Assembly (NCBI RefSeq): GCF_905475465.1 | Contig: NC_062241.1 | Coordinates: 4,030,001-4,094,000, forward strand | Direction of reading: 5' to 3' | DNA from: Pieris napi | Taxonomy: Eukaryota > Arthropoda > Insecta > Lepidoptera > Pieridae | DNA length: 64,000 bases | Shown: in pieces, positions 12,541-24,445 of the stretch | How positions within the stretch are numbered: the first letter of the stretch is position 1 | Layout of the letters: the number at the start of each line of letters is the position of its first letter | Translations under genes and position numbers: made by a program | The notes under the pieces: generated by a model | What the model saw: the letters and a program-made list of their open reading frames with translations, nothing else | Told to the model about the DNA's origin: nothing | The model's database searches: none

Positions 12541-12820
12541 AAGTTTTTTTTATGGCTCTGGCACGGTTTGTGCATTAGCCAGCGTCAAGTATGAGATTTT
12601 TTATATAATTCGTGCTTTTTGCCTTAGAAATTCGACCAAGTCCTCCATGTACGGTTTTAGGCACTCGCCCGGTAACGCACAACCCTCCCAAAGGCCGAGA
12701 ACAAATTTAAATTTAAATTAAATTAAAACTTGCCCTCGAACCGGGAATCGAACCCGGTACCCCTCACCTAGCTGCCACTTAATAAGACCGCTAGGCTGAG
12801 GCCCCTAAAAAAAAAAAAAA
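12541..12820 (-). repeat. SINE-B: tRNA-like head, second SINE family
   Basis: On the minus strand the head reads GGGGCCTCAGCCTAGCGGTC, followed by a perfect pol III box B, GGTTCGATTCC (the complement of 12743-12753). This is a tRNA-like promoter. The A-run at 12807-12820 and the lack of a foldable acceptor stem make a functional tRNA unlikely. It differs in sequence from SINE-A. Confidence 0.65.
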
Positions 12821-12822
12821 GT

Positions 12823-13032
12823 TTTTTGAAGTTATACTTCTCTTGGCGCGTTAGGGAAAAATGATGAGAGTAAATTTTTAGGATGCACGCGCACACCGTC
12901 GCAAAAACTGACACCCTGAAGTTAGCTATAGTCAACATTTAGTTTTTTCTATTGTTAGTGTCGTTTTTTCTTGAAACATAGAATAAAATTTTCGAAAACA
13001 TTTTTATCTTGTTACGCCAAAGAAGTATTGTG
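12823..13032 (+). mobile_element. Short TFG-family MITE-like element
   Basis: It begins TTTTTTGAAGTTATACTTCT followed by TTGGCGCGTTA, and ends near ACGCCAAAGAAGTAT, the inverse of its start. The start matches the 5' ends of the elements at 29140, 57255 and 60506 (minus). The interior shares the 'gatgagagt.aattttt.gatg' block with those copies and then differs. No coding capacity. Confidence 0.6.
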
Positions 13033-13056
13033 ACATATATATACTATAAAAATCAA

Positions 13057-13560
13057 AAAATAAATCAGTAGCGCGACAACTTCTTCAGGTCTGAGCCTCA
13101 GATTTTTAAAACTGTTTCATGATTATTTTTCAATCTAATAGGCAAGTAGGTGATCACCGTTGACTTTTTGGGTCTAAAACATGTCAGTTTCCTCACGATG
13201 TTTCCTTCACCGTTCGAGCGAATGTTAAAAGCGCACATAGAAACGTCCATTTGTGCATAATCGTGGATCGAACCTACGACCTCAGGGATGAGAGTCGAAC
13301 GCTGGAGCCACTTTTTTTTACTTGTAGGGAAATGCGTTACGCATACCCTCCCATACGGCGCGGTTGCCTCGTGGTGAAGGGTTATGTGGCACTCGCTGCT
13401 GCGCATATCCACTAAAACCTCACGGCGCCACCAGCAATCAAAAACCCGAGGCAGGACACGGTACCAGCGTAGCCTTGTCCACATCCCACCACGCGATCAG
13501 CCGTTGAAATCACTGTTCTTTCCACAGTGATTACCACAGTCTAGGCCAACACTGCTCAAC
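13057..13560 (-). repeat. SINE-A copy split by a later insertion
   Basis: The tail and body (13057-13312) and the 5' head end (about 13536-13560, CTAGGCCAACACTGCTC) are the two halves of one minus-strand SINE-A. They are separated by roughly 220 bases of unrelated GC-rich sequence. Other copies run straight from GAGAGTCG...AAGCC to TAGCCAACGCTGCTC. Confidence 0.7.
13313..13535 (-). mobile_element. GC-rich retroelement fragment inserted in SINE-A
   Basis: The insert starts with an eight-T run (an A tail on the minus strand) and is flanked by CCAC on both sides, which suggests target-primed insertion with a short target duplication. The body is GC-rich. The chance 128-codon minus-strand frame across it has no recognisable domain. 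The family is not identified. Confidence 0.5.
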
Positions 13561-15261
13561 ATATATACTATCCAAATGCTATAATTTACTCTGTAAATTT
13601 TATTTACAATTACTTGCCGTATCCCGGTAGCATGCGAATGCGACCCCGAGGGCCTATTAGCCATGTTGATACTATGCTAGGTGGTTTTAGAGACTCAAGC
13701 ACACACGATACTCTGAGTAGGTGAGTGGTCTGAGTGATTCGATACCCATTTATTCCTATCATTTTAAGTGCATTGGTTCTTATTATAAAAAGGAAGATTT
13801 GTTTTTAGTATAAACTCCAACACTAATGGAGCAAAATCAAAAATTCTTTCACCATTGGAATTATATAAATTAAAAATGTCGTAATAAATGTGTTACTTAA
13901 ATAATAACTAGAACTTATATTGTATGCCTGACACATTTAAAACGTTTGGTTAAAACAATAATTGTCAATGCGAGCAGGAAGTGAAAAGCCAACAAACGGT
14001 TGTTTTTTAGTTTCTGGAAATATAACTTTCAACACGAACCTTCAATTCATCGTAATTTTTATGAGGGTATACAAAAAACGTTCATGAATAAATTATGTTT
14101 TAAAAACTATATATAAATTGAATTATACCGTATCTACTATAAATAAAAACTATCAAAATAAATGTAATAAAGTTACTTAACTAGTTCTTGGTACGGACTT
14201 CCTTCATTTGTAAAACCTTAAACTGGAAAAGTCTTTATATGTCAAAACTAAAGCACTTTTTTTACAATATAAACCTCAACCTCCTTATTCATTGAAAAAA
14301 TCTAATCTCACCTGTCTCTTTTTGTCACAGTGTAAATACAATTCGACAGAAAGAGACAAAATAAAAGAATACAATTGAACTGATGTAATTTTAGTTACGG
14401 AGTGAAATAAAGCGCTTTTACCTTGCGTAAAGGTAACAAAAATATAACCTATAAATAATACTTAGGTTATATATTTTACTTGAGAAATTAGCTAAGTTAC
14501 GTTTTGTCATTTTCTAACGCGTGATTCTATTTTTTTATAAAGACATACAGTTGCTACATCTAGCACAGGACAAGACACTCTTCACGAGACTGACGGCCAA
14601 ACCGGAATGCCTCTCCACCAAAAAGAAGAAGAAACATATACAAATACATATACGATATTTGCCAGACGTGAAAACATTGTATTGAAATCCGTTACTGAGG
14701 TAACTGCGACCTAAAAAATATACCTACTATCACTATATAGTTTGAAACACCAACTTTAGCCTGTGCCGTCCGTTGGGCGTGGAACTTAATTAATTACTTT
14801 TAAAAACATCAATATCAATAATATAATCCACATTCTCTCATCTGCATCTCAATGCGCGAGATCTCAAAACGAAATTAAATTTTCCAATTAAAATTAATAT
14901 CTCACGGCATTACGAGTTGAAAATTAACAAAACCTCATTTAGCGTTAAGCCGAACATTTCCGGTCAATACAATTCCAACGAAAGATACATCAATAAATTC
15001 ATCAGAGAGCTATGGATAAGGCGTTTTATACACCGGTCAGGAATAGTTTATCTATGTCAATGTTCTAGAGATGATAGAACTGATGAAACGACAACTGATA
15101 TATTTATTTATTAAAGCACACTACATGGCATATAATAATTTTTTACAGTTTAAGTTTCTAATGTTCTAAAACATTTCAATTAAAGTGGACATTAGATTTA
15201 CAAATATAAAAGATTTTTACGTTTCCAAAAAAAGAGAAACAAAATGAACTTAAATTTAATA
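13561..15261. other. Intergenic DNA, no gene recognised
   Basis: AT-rich. A frame at 14917-15114 has no recognisable domain. Nothing else is supported. Confidence 0.45.
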
Positions 15262-15264
15262 TAG

Positions 15265-15876
15265 TATAGTGCTGTAGGTAGCACTTTTCGCAGATTAACC
15301 TCGAAAATTGCAGTAAAACATATAATTAGTAAATTGAACAAAATTTTTGAACCAACACAACTTGGCTCTGGCACTAAAGGCGGCTGTGAAGCTGCTATAC
15401 ACGCTTTGCGCACTCTTTTTTCTAACGAAAAATTTGATGTGTTGTTGAAAGTTGACGTCAAGAATGCATTTAATTCAATCAGCAGGGACACCTTGCTGAC
15501 TAAGTCTTTTGAAAACATTCCAGAAATATATAACTATCTTTTACAGTGTTACTCAGAGCCATCAAAATTAACATACAAGAGTTACGAACTCTCTTCAGAA
15601 GTTGGTTGTCAACAAGGTGATCCTCTTGGGCCGGCTATTTTTAGTCTCGCAATAAATTCTTGCATACAAAATTTAAAATCAAATTTTAACGGCTGGTATC
15701 TTGACGATGGTACTCTAGGAGGTAACGCAGATGTAGTACTTTCAGATCTATCTAAGATAATATCAGATTTTAGTTCAATGGGTCTAACTTTAAATTTTGA
15801 TAAATGTGAAATATATCTCCATGGTGAGAATATGGACACCGACCATACAATAAAAAAAATTAATACCAAGGTATAA
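15265..15876 (+). pseudogene. Reverse transcriptase domain of the R2-like LINE
   Basis: The open frame starts within the reverse transcriptase at AVGSTFRRL, then QLGSGTKGGCEAAIHA, KVDVKNAFNSISR (first catalytic Asp), GCQQGDPLGPAIFSLAI and GWYLDDGTLGG (the YLDD catalytic pair), and on to LNFDKCE. It ends at a TAA, and homology resumes in other frames (LLGAPIFKEGFEEY near 15920). The N-terminal DNA-binding region is absent through 5' truncation. The motifs are conserved, but the broken frame makes activity unlikely. Confidence 0.85.
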
Positions 15877-15899
15877 GGCCCCAAATATAAAAATAATAA

Positions 15900-16573
15900 A
15901 TAAAAAATCGCTGTACCTCTTAGGAGCACCGATTTTCAAAGAAGGTTTTGAAGAATACAACTCGACAATATCAAAATTTAAAGATCTTTCTCACCGTCTT
16001 CTGGATATTACAGCACACTCAGCTTTTTTCATTTTAAAATTCTGCCTTTTTGTTCCCAAATTAACTTACGTACTTCGCTGTAGCCCTCTATGGAATCATT
16101 CAGTTTTTTTAAGTGATTTGGATAATCTTTTAAAAACTTCTTTGGAATCTATTTTAAATGTTCGTTTTGATACACCTTCTTGGAATCAAGCATCGCTTCC
16201 TGTTCGCTTTGGTGGATTAGGAGTACGCAAGATAACAAGTGTAGCTCTTCGAGCGTTTCTCTCATCTGTTCACAAATCTAGCAGTCTGGTAGGTAAAATC
16301 CTTAGATCTTATTCTACAAACTACGAGATTGCGGATTTAACAGATGCAAGAAACGTGTGGATAGCATCCAACCCAGGCTTGAGTTTGCCTTCTGGCGTCA
16401 ACTTTCAAAGTAGCTGGGATGATCCTCTTTGCAAAAGTGAATTCAAAAAGTTATTAGGTCACATTCCAATAACAGACCGTGCAAGGTTGATGGCTGTGGG
16501 GTCTAGGGAAGCTGGACATTGGCTTAATGCTTATCCTTCGCCAAACACTGGCGAAGGATTTAGACCCTTTTAG
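15900..16573 (+). pseudogene. Linker/thumb region of the R2-like LINE
   Basis: It carries homology between the reverse transcriptase and the endonuclease, including LPVRFGGLGVRK near 16199 and a Ser/Leu-rich helical region. A perfect 10-bp tandem duplication (TTTAGACCCT twice, 16559-16578) sits at the frame break. Residue runs fit the family layout, but no catalytic motif is expected here. Confidence 0.65.
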
Positions 16574-16614
16574 ACCCTGAATCACTTCGAATTGCCATCA
16601 GCCTCCGCTTAGGA

Positions 16615-17206
16615 GTGCCCATATGTACTCCCCATAAGTGTCCCTGTGGTTTTGAAGTAAGTAGCCTTGGACACCAAGGCCTACACTGCCAAAAGAGTGC
16701 AGGTCGATTTTCTTGCCATGCCGCGCTAAACGACATTATACGCCGCTCTCTAGCCTCCGTCAATGTTCCAGCAATTTTGGAGCCAACAGGCATCGCAAGA
16801 GACGATGGCAAGCGGCCAGATGGAATGTCTTTGATCCCTTGGAAAATGGGACGGGCTTTAGTATGGGATGCTACCTGTGTAGACACCTTTGCCCCGTCTC
16901 ATCTCCTTCGGACAAGCCAAAAAGCTGGCGCGGCCGCAGAGCAGGCAGAAAATAACAAACGGCACAAATATAAGTCTTTCCTCCAACTTCAATTTTGTTC
17001 CCTTTGGAGTAGAGACTCTTGGGCCGTGGGGTTCAAGTGCACAGGCGCTTATTAAAGATTTAAGTTGGCGCCTGGTAGATAGTACCGGTGACCGCAGAGC
17101 TGGTACTTTCCTGGCTCAAAGAATAAGTCTTGCAATACAGCGAGGAAATGCTGCCAGCGTTAAAGGTACACTGCCACAGGGACCAAACTTTTTAAATTTG
17201 TTTTAA
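16615..17206 (+). pseudogene. Zinc knuckle and restriction-like endonuclease of the R2-like LINE
   Basis: The frame from 16615 holds a CCHC knuckle: C9-x-C11, H20, C25 (CPCG...GHQGLHC). It then has GKRPDG with the Asp at residue 69 (about 16819), and a second acidic residue at D85 in ALVWDATC. The spacing matches the PD-X(12-14)-D/E nuclease motif of R2-type LINEs. After a frameshift near 16970-17000 the C-terminal part continues in the frame at 16889-17206 (FVPFGVETLGPW...GDRRAGTFL..RISLAIQRGNA), ending at TAA 17204-17206. Confidence 0.8.
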
Positions 17207-17290
17207 TTTTCATTTTATTTATTTTTAATTATTACTTTATAGGTTAAGAAAATTGTAAATACTGTATTTGTGTAAAAAATTAAAGAATAA

Positions 17291-19744
17291 ATGTATTATA
17301 TAGTATATAATTTAATATATTGCTTAGTTAAAGATACTTATTTGCAGATTAGGTAAGATGACTATGCTTTGGTAGACATAGTGTATGACAAAATCCAATA
17401 CGTTTTACATTTTTAATGTCACCAATCAGGCTGAACATCTACTTGCCTTAAAAACTTATCAATTAAACTAAGGAATATTGTAAAAAACTTGCAATTGGAT
17501 TTTCTATTTTTCAAGGATGACCATAAAACCGGATGAAACCACGGGGTAGAGCTAGTATATAATCAAACGATATCTTGTTTATACGAGTGCCATTTGGTCA
17601 ACTATATATTTGATAGCGTTCAATCTCTTCGTGCGTGAAATGCTTAAATTATATTTTATGAGTTTTATTGAAGTTTTTCTAATCGTAAAAGTCATAAACG
17701 GTAGCTCCAACGGATTAACTAGTTCACTATGTCACGTCAATAGAGTTGTACATTTGTCGATATTACAACATCATACGAAGAAGTCATAAATTGTTTGGAA
17801 GTCACTGCATCGATACTGCCTAATATCATTATATATTTCAGTACATACCATATGTCTTTACTTTTTGCTATTAGTTTTGTAGTTAAATTCACTGCATGTT
17901 ATTTCAATATAATATGTTATTTATTTAATATAACATATATTAAATAAATAACATATATTACAATAATATATACATATATAAGAGCACAGCATTAGTAAAA
18001 AAACTTACCGATAACTCCATATTCTTTTAGACATCACTATAGCTTATTTAACATATTAGAGTAATTTATAATTATACAAGCATCATTAGCGTTGACTCAC
18101 GCATTCCTTTCACACAAATGTATTATGAAAAATATTTGTAACATCAAATTCAAAAATGTTTATTAAATTCATAAAGTATCATATCTCAAACTTGTATAAA
18201 TAATATAATATACATGAAAATACATTTTACAATGTAATTTTCATATACTGTATTGTAATGTTGAAATATTATATCCGACGGCAACGTGTCATAAGGGACA
18301 CATTTTGTCTATTTTGATCAAGGCGAGGAAGTGTCTTTTTGCCAAAAAAATATTATCGTTTCGCCGTGTTTAAATTTTCATTCCAAATTTAAAATTATTA
18401 ATTGAAAAGGATTTATTACGAATTATAGTTGAAAATATAATATTCAAATTCCTTTCCATAACTCACCAAATGCAATCAAAGTGCACGCATATCATGTTAC
18501 AGAATTACAGCATAGAGATTACTCCAATAGTTATAAAAAAAACAATAAAATCGCCACAATATTCCGTATGTAAAAACCGTCTTGTTTTTTCTGTTCGTGT
18601 GTCTGTATACCTGCCACTTCCTTCCTAAAGCGATCCATTACAACAACATTCCATGGATTTGACAGCTAAATGGCCATCCTGATTCTTGACACCTTCCCTA
18701 GGTTTGTTAACCAGTGAAAGCTATAACTTTAAATATTTCTTTTCGAGTTCAAATAATATTATTTCTTTAGATTTTTTAAAAATAATTGATATTAATTTAA
18801 GAGAGATTATAAATAACTTATGTCCCAGTGTTGAAGCGATGAATGGTATTTATAAGAAAAATCGTTGTAAGCCAGTTTAAATAAAACTTATGTTAAATAT
18901 AGATACCGACTATTTAAGGCAGATTGGGTAAAATCTTTTGAGTTTGATACTGTTGAGACAAAAAAAAACTTTTTAATAATACGCAATAAATGAGTCCTTC
19001 CTGTCACTAGATAACAATATATTTTATCGTTCATCGTCAGTTCCTACCTCTGACTTTCTACCTATATTGTCACGCATTGTCTATGCTTGAAAACGAAATG
19101 CATTTACCAGGATTCCTAAAAAAATTAATACGTTTATGTACTATTATTTTTGAGAGCTTTTCTTACTTTTGCTGACAAGAGGGGGGGGGGGATAAATTGC
19201 AGTAAAATGTTTACATAATACTTGAAAGCCCCTTTGGAAATACACTAATAGATTTCTTTATTTTATATAAACGTAAAAGTCTTGCTATATTCCCAGCGTT
19301 ATAGCACCGTCTACAGTGGAGAAAACCCTTATTTATCCTAAACTATGTTCGAAATTCAGCATTCCTATTATGATTCTTAAGTAAAACAAGTTAAAGGTTG
19401 GTTTATTTTTGTTGTAATTCAAAACCTGAGAGGAGACAGGCTGTCTGCCACGACTCGGTTTTTGTACCAGTTAAATTTAACTAATATAGTTAATGATAGC
19501 TGACGACGTGTTATATTGTAGCCAAACTAATGGTGTATCATTAGGTTTTTACGTACTGTTTTTTGTTTTTACTTTTAGTATTCATGAAATAAAAATATTT
19601 TGTAGTTAGAAAAAATTGTCTAAAGAATTTTTAAGAATTGTCAACGTCAACTTCCACAGACTAAGATATACATACAGACTAAAATAAATAAAGAAATCGT
19701 TTTTGCATTTCACATACTTGTCGTTATCATTATTATTTTTATAT
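17291..19744. other. Intergenic DNA, no gene recognised
   Basis: AT-rich. It contains a perfect 20-bp AT-only inverted repeat (17912-17931 with 17937-17956) and a G homopolymer of 11 at 19181-19191. No gene is supported. Confidence 0.5.
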
Positions 19745-19850
19745 GGTCTATCGGGCAGGAGGCACACCTGATATTAAGTGATACCGAAATGGATACTCTC
19801 AATGCCAGAAGGCTCGCGAGTGCGTTACCGGCATTTTAAGAATTGAATTT
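19745..19850 (-). mobile_element. LINE-G 3'-tail copy
   Basis: It carries 'gggcaggaggcacacctgat', 'attaagtgatacc', 'actctcaatgccagaaggct' and 'cgcgagtgcgttaccggc', in the orientation of the copy at 11640. Confidence 0.65.
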
Positions 19851-19914
19851 GAATAATAATCCAGTGGTGCTATTAACCTATACCATTATTCATTTTTATT
19901 TTTTATTTTATTTT

Positions 19915-20095
19915 ATTTTATTAAAGACAAGTAGGTGATCAGCCATTTTACGTCTGGCACATGTTGGTTTCCTCGTGTTTGTGTTCACTGCAGGAGCAAT
20001 TTCCAATAGCGCATTAAGAAAGAAAGCTCCATTGACACCATGATTCGAACGCCTCAGGAATGAGGGACTCCCGTTTAAGCCACAAGCCCACACTC
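19915..20095 (-). repeat. SINE-A copy, diverged
   Basis: Minus-strand SINE-A with 'aagtaggtgatcagcc', 'ttggtttcctcg' and the tRNA-like head (GATTCGAACG, CAGGAATGAGGGA) recognisable. It lacks the distal tail and is immediately preceded by a TTTTA tandem run (about 19885-19921). Confidence 0.6.
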
Positions 20096-21770
20096 CTCAT
20101 TATCAACAGAAGTAAATCTGATAAATAAGTAATTTTTCATTACAGGTATGAAATCCGCTTAAAATCCAATTATCAAATCTCACTATTGTTACGTTTCAAA
20201 AAAAAAAAAGTCAATCGCATTCACTTCATTGAAGCAATCTGTCACTTAAGGGTATTAACTCCAACGTAAAAATACAAAAAACTATCAATGAACGTAAATA
20301 TCGCAAGCACCTTTAACTCACAAAAGCATAGACATGCAATTCCAGCCCTTATTTGACCTTCCTCAGAGTAGTTGAGGGTCGAATATGGCTTGAATTTGCA
20401 AATTATTGGTTTCACAATGCGACCGGATATACAATAAAAGTCATTTCTGTTGTAATTGTATCTTTTGTACATTAGTATAATAGAGCCTGAATACGTGTTT
20501 GTTGGTGTTCTATTACACGTGATATTTAAAGTATCGAAATATATTGACCCACTTTGGTACTTAATCTGGGGTAAAAAGCTGTTATTTAAGCGAATTGAAG
20601 TCCTGTCTGGGCATCTGTTCATTCATACAAATAAACGAATTGCTTCTTTGCAAGAGATTCACAAGATATCGTTAGACGGAGATTAGAATCGATGGCAACA
20701 TCGTTCAAAATGCTAAAATTATTAAATATTTTATTCAAAATCATACATTTCAGGTGACGCAGAATTCTTATCAATAATCTAAATTAGCGTAAAATATGTC
20801 TAAAAATATAGTATTTTATCACTTTCTTGTCGCTTCGAAGAAAGTGTGAGGCTTTAAATACTGGAAAGGTATTTAATTTATTATTCACACAAGCAGGCTA
20901 TGGTGGGATAGAATTTTGTTTGCCGTTGGTCTTAAAAAAGCTTCATAGGTATTTTGTAAAACCTTTTTTTTAGGGAAATGTATTTCCGCACAGAGTGTCG
21001 GACTACCTGTACTCCTACCCTTTAAACTGATGGCGTTTCACACACTGTCACTATTGGAGATACAAACGATAACATTCTACCAACATTCCATGTGGCTAGT
21101 TGGTATTGGCCCTACATGTAACTATCGCATTAATGTTTCGTGTGTTGCAATTTGTTGCGTCCACACCTCATCCGCCGGAATGCTAGCTTTGGTGCACCTA
21201 CAACAGAGGTCCTTTTGACCTAAGTTGCTAAGCAACGTTGCCTCAACCGGTGAGCATGTAGTCCCCGTATGTCCTACAGATACTTTGGATATACGTCACC
21301 ATATTCCAGAGTTAGAAGACCGGCAGTAGCTCTAGGGAGCAGATGATTATATGCTACCAATGGGAAGCCACTTCACATGATAGCACCACAGAACAGATTC
21401 GCTCATAGCCTTAGGGCTGATTGCAAATACCTGCAGAAAATAAATACGATTAACGTTATGTGTATTAAAAGATACAATTAATAGTGTAACAGGCACATAC
21501 AAATTAAATCGACACTAAAAACTAAACAAACTTCCTTCTCGATTGTAACTTAAACGGAAAGAGATGACTGACAGACGGAAAGGGTCCTAAGAAAACATTC
21601 GTAATATCCTTTTTACGTTTATTGTGGCGAATTTTATTGTAACCTTATTATAAAACGTTTACTAATGATACTGTATCTGTTACCATGGTTACCGTTTATG
21701 GATCGAATCGTGGTAACGAACATTGTACTACTACGAGTATATTACGTTAGTCAATGAATTACATGATGAC
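20096..21770. other. Intergenic DNA, no gene recognised
   Basis: The segment at about 20960-21420 is less AT-rich and may be an old repeat, but I cannot assign it. Frames of 61-126 codons show no domain and overlap on both strands. Confidence 0.45.
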
Positions 21771-22031
21771 TGCTAGCCTAGTTGCTTCAGCGTGCGACTC
21801 TCATCCCTGAGGTCATAGGTTCATCCCCGGCTGTGCACTAATGGACTTTCTTTCTATGTGCGCATTTGACATTTGAACGGTGAAGGAAAGCATCGTGAGG
21901 AAAAAAGGCGACGGCGTGTGTTGGCTGATCAACTACTTGCATATTAGATTGACAAATGATCATGAAACAGATACAGAAATCTGAGGCCCAGACCTAAAAA
22001 GGTTGTAGCGCCACTGATTTATTATTTATTT
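21771..22031 (+). repeat. SINE-A, near full length
   Basis: The tRNA-like head is at 21775-21835 (AGCCTAGTTG as box A; GGTTCATCCCC as a degraded box B). The family body follows, with 'gtgcactaatggactttctt', 'tatgtgcgcatttgacattt' and 'atgatcatgaaacagataca'. The tail 'ttgtagcgccactgattta' ends it. This copy is a useful reference for the family in this window. Confidence 0.8.
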
Positions 22032-24183
22032 AATAACTATCAACTATGAAATTGCCGTTAATTTATAATTCTAGCAATATTAGCAAATAGGTTTTAGTCT
22101 TATGTGACTTTGACGTGATTTAGATCTCTGTGTCATAATGGCAGCTGACAGCATCATTGCTTCGATATATAAAAATGACCTTCTAGACTACAGCTTAACA
22201 AAAGATAATTACGAAAAGTCTTAATCCAGTTGAGACGTTAATAACCGTGTCTAATGAGTGTCGATCAGGAGTTGGGTGTAAAAAACATCTCTTTATATCG
22301 AGGCGTCAATAAACTCGCCTCTAACTTTTACCATTTAATATACCGACACAAAGGGCTCTGCCTCTTTTATTTTTATGTTTTGGGGTTCCCTGGTGAGTGA
22401 AGAGAACCCTTATATGCAATGTGACCATATACAGGTTTTTGTATCTAGTCATCCTTAGTTTAACGTAATTGAATGTGACTCAGGCACATTTTGGTACTTA
22501 ATATATTTTTTTTATTTAAATAAAAACTATTGGAAAGATGTTCATCTTAGTGCATTGACTTAACGAAATGATGAAAACGTAAGTACGTTTAAAGTTGCTT
22601 TAAAAAATCCAAACACTTCTGACTTACTTCTTTACCTATCCATTCTGTACCTCACTAAGAAACGACAAGACGACGCAAGCGCAAGTTTTTTGTTTTTTTC
22701 TGGTTTCACAACAATTCACCAATTAAAATTGTATGTGTACTATTGCGCATTTGATGCAAAATAATCTTTACAAAGTCTATAAATAAAACACGAACAGGTA
22801 TCCCAGCTAATATCGAGTAACCTATAAACATCTAATGGCCTATACGGAACCTCATTACTTCCGTCAACATTCTAACATAACCGCAACACCAGTAGCCGAC
22901 AATGGTGCTCATTTATCAGGCTCGGCTTACGCTCTTGCTCTCTTTGGCGTCGAACCCGCTACCTGTTCGTTACCAAGCTCACTAAATTAATGACTCCACA
23001 CTTTATACCTTACTGTTTTGCTAATATATTGCTACACTAGTTGTATGGGTTCATGGTTCAGCTGTGTTTGTTTCGTAAAAAGCTCCTTTAGTTCTACCTC
23101 AAGTAATAATAATAATAATAATAGCATACAATAAGCTTGGCAGTTCTTCTCTCTCGACTTTCTTGATTTGGGAACTGGTGGTAAATTTAATTTTAGATCT
23201 TCCTCTTTTATATTGACGTAAATAGATAGTAATATGTACAAGCTTAGATTTCTGTATGTTTCGTTTATATTTATAGTGACGGCCTCCATCAGCTTAAGGA
23301 CGTCGCCAGAATAATTGAAACTTTTTGACAACACGGTCCTAGAGCAGATTGAAAAGAAAAAAACCGTTTGCGTTAGTGAATTAGTGTAAAAACTAGAACA
23401 CAATAGAGTGTCTTCTCCTTAATAAAGATTGAAATAAGTGTTATTGGACAGAACTAGTGCACTAGCACTAGCACTTAGCACTTAGCACGTAATGTACAAA
23501 TACATTATTATGTAGGTATCTTTTGCTACAGATTGGTTACACATCTGTGGGTATAGATGTTATTTGGGCATTAAATTGCACTAGAGTTCTAAGGCATGAC
23601 ATCAGCTTTGCCCTAGGCTATTAAAACGACAAACAAAATTAACTAGATTCCAACAATTTTTGTTGTATTTAATAGACTTGATTGTTTACCTAATACAAAT
23701 TCATCCGTAAGTTTATCAACACATGAAATTATTTTGAGTAGACTTTGAAAGTCTGAATATAGGAAAGATTTTCCCTTATATGTTTCCTATTTATAATAAA
23801 AAGTCTTTACAATTCGCATTTCTCTGATTCGTCACAGTAACCATTTGTCAAAGCCTTTGATTAAAAATTATTAACTAGTTTAAAATCAATAAAGGATACG
23901 TCAAAACAGAATCAGACTATAACATGCAATGAAGATTTGTTTTAATGTTGAAATTATTCTCTAAGTATGAGGAATAAGTGAATCTAGCACGAACTCACTC
24001 TCTTAAGCTTAAGGGCAGGGTTACATGGCGGCCGATGGAAACATTTTATTGGACTATCAATAAGAATACTGTGTTCTTTTGTCTAGAAAAATATGTGACG
24101 GCCTAAATGTTTTACATAGATTATACAGCACTATTTAACTTCTTAATAATATACCAATAGTGAAGATTACTTGATTACTCGCG
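22032..24183. other. Intergenic DNA with a LINE-J scrap
   Basis: No gene is seen. Around 23120-23225 there is a scrap of LINE-J 3' sequence (GGCAGTTCTTCTCTC...GGGAACTGGTGGTAAATTTA) next to an ATA microsatellite at about 23104-23122. Confidence 0.5.
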
Positions 24184-24445
24184 AGCAGTGTTGGCTTATG
24201 TTTTCAGCGTGCGATTATCATCCTTGAGCTAGGTTCCACCACCGGCTGTGCACCAATGGACTTTCTGTCTATGTGCGCATTTAGCATTCGCTCGAACGGC
24301 GAAGGAAAACTTCCTGAGGAAACCGGCTTGCCATAGACCCAAAAAGTCGATGGCGTGTCAGGCACAAGAGGCTGATCACCTTGCCTATTAGATGGACAAA
24401 AGATCAGAAATAGATCATACAGAAATCTTACTTGGTATCTAAATC
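24184..24445 (+). repeat. SINE-A copy
   Basis: Head GCAGTGTTGGCTTATGTTTT, then 'ggctgtgcaccaatggactt', 'cgctcgaacggcgaaggaaa', 'gaaaccggcttgcc' and the degraded tail 'agatcatacagaaatctta'. Same strand and layout as the copy at 21771. Confidence 0.75.

Larger units (their letters stand above)
15262..17290 (+). mobile_element. Degraded non-LTR retrotransposon with R2-type restriction-like endonuclease
   Basis: This is a 5'-truncated LINE holding, in order, reverse transcriptase, a linker region, a CCHC zinc knuckle and a PD-(D/E)XK-type endonuclease. The order and motifs are those of the early-branching LINE group (R2/R4/NeSL-like), which cuts DNA with a C-terminal restriction-like nuclease rather than an APE nuclease. 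At least three frame changes disrupt it, at about 15876-16118, 16573-16615 and 16970-17000. A short AT-rich 3' UTR follows to about 17290. Confidence 0.8.

Noticed and set aside
12743..12753. Possible tRNA gene because of a perfect box B
   Set aside because: The flanks do not make a cloverleaf with acceptor stem, and the unit ends in an A-run, as SINEs do.
16559..16578. 10-bp tandem duplication as the cause of the R2-like LINE frameshift
   Set aside because: The duplication is real, but removing it does not by itself join the two flanking frames, so it is not a sufficient explanation.
23104..23122. Regular ATA repeats considered as part of a CRISPR-like or satellite array
   Set aside because: It is a plain trinucleotide microsatellite without spacers. 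No CRISPR-type array exists in the window.
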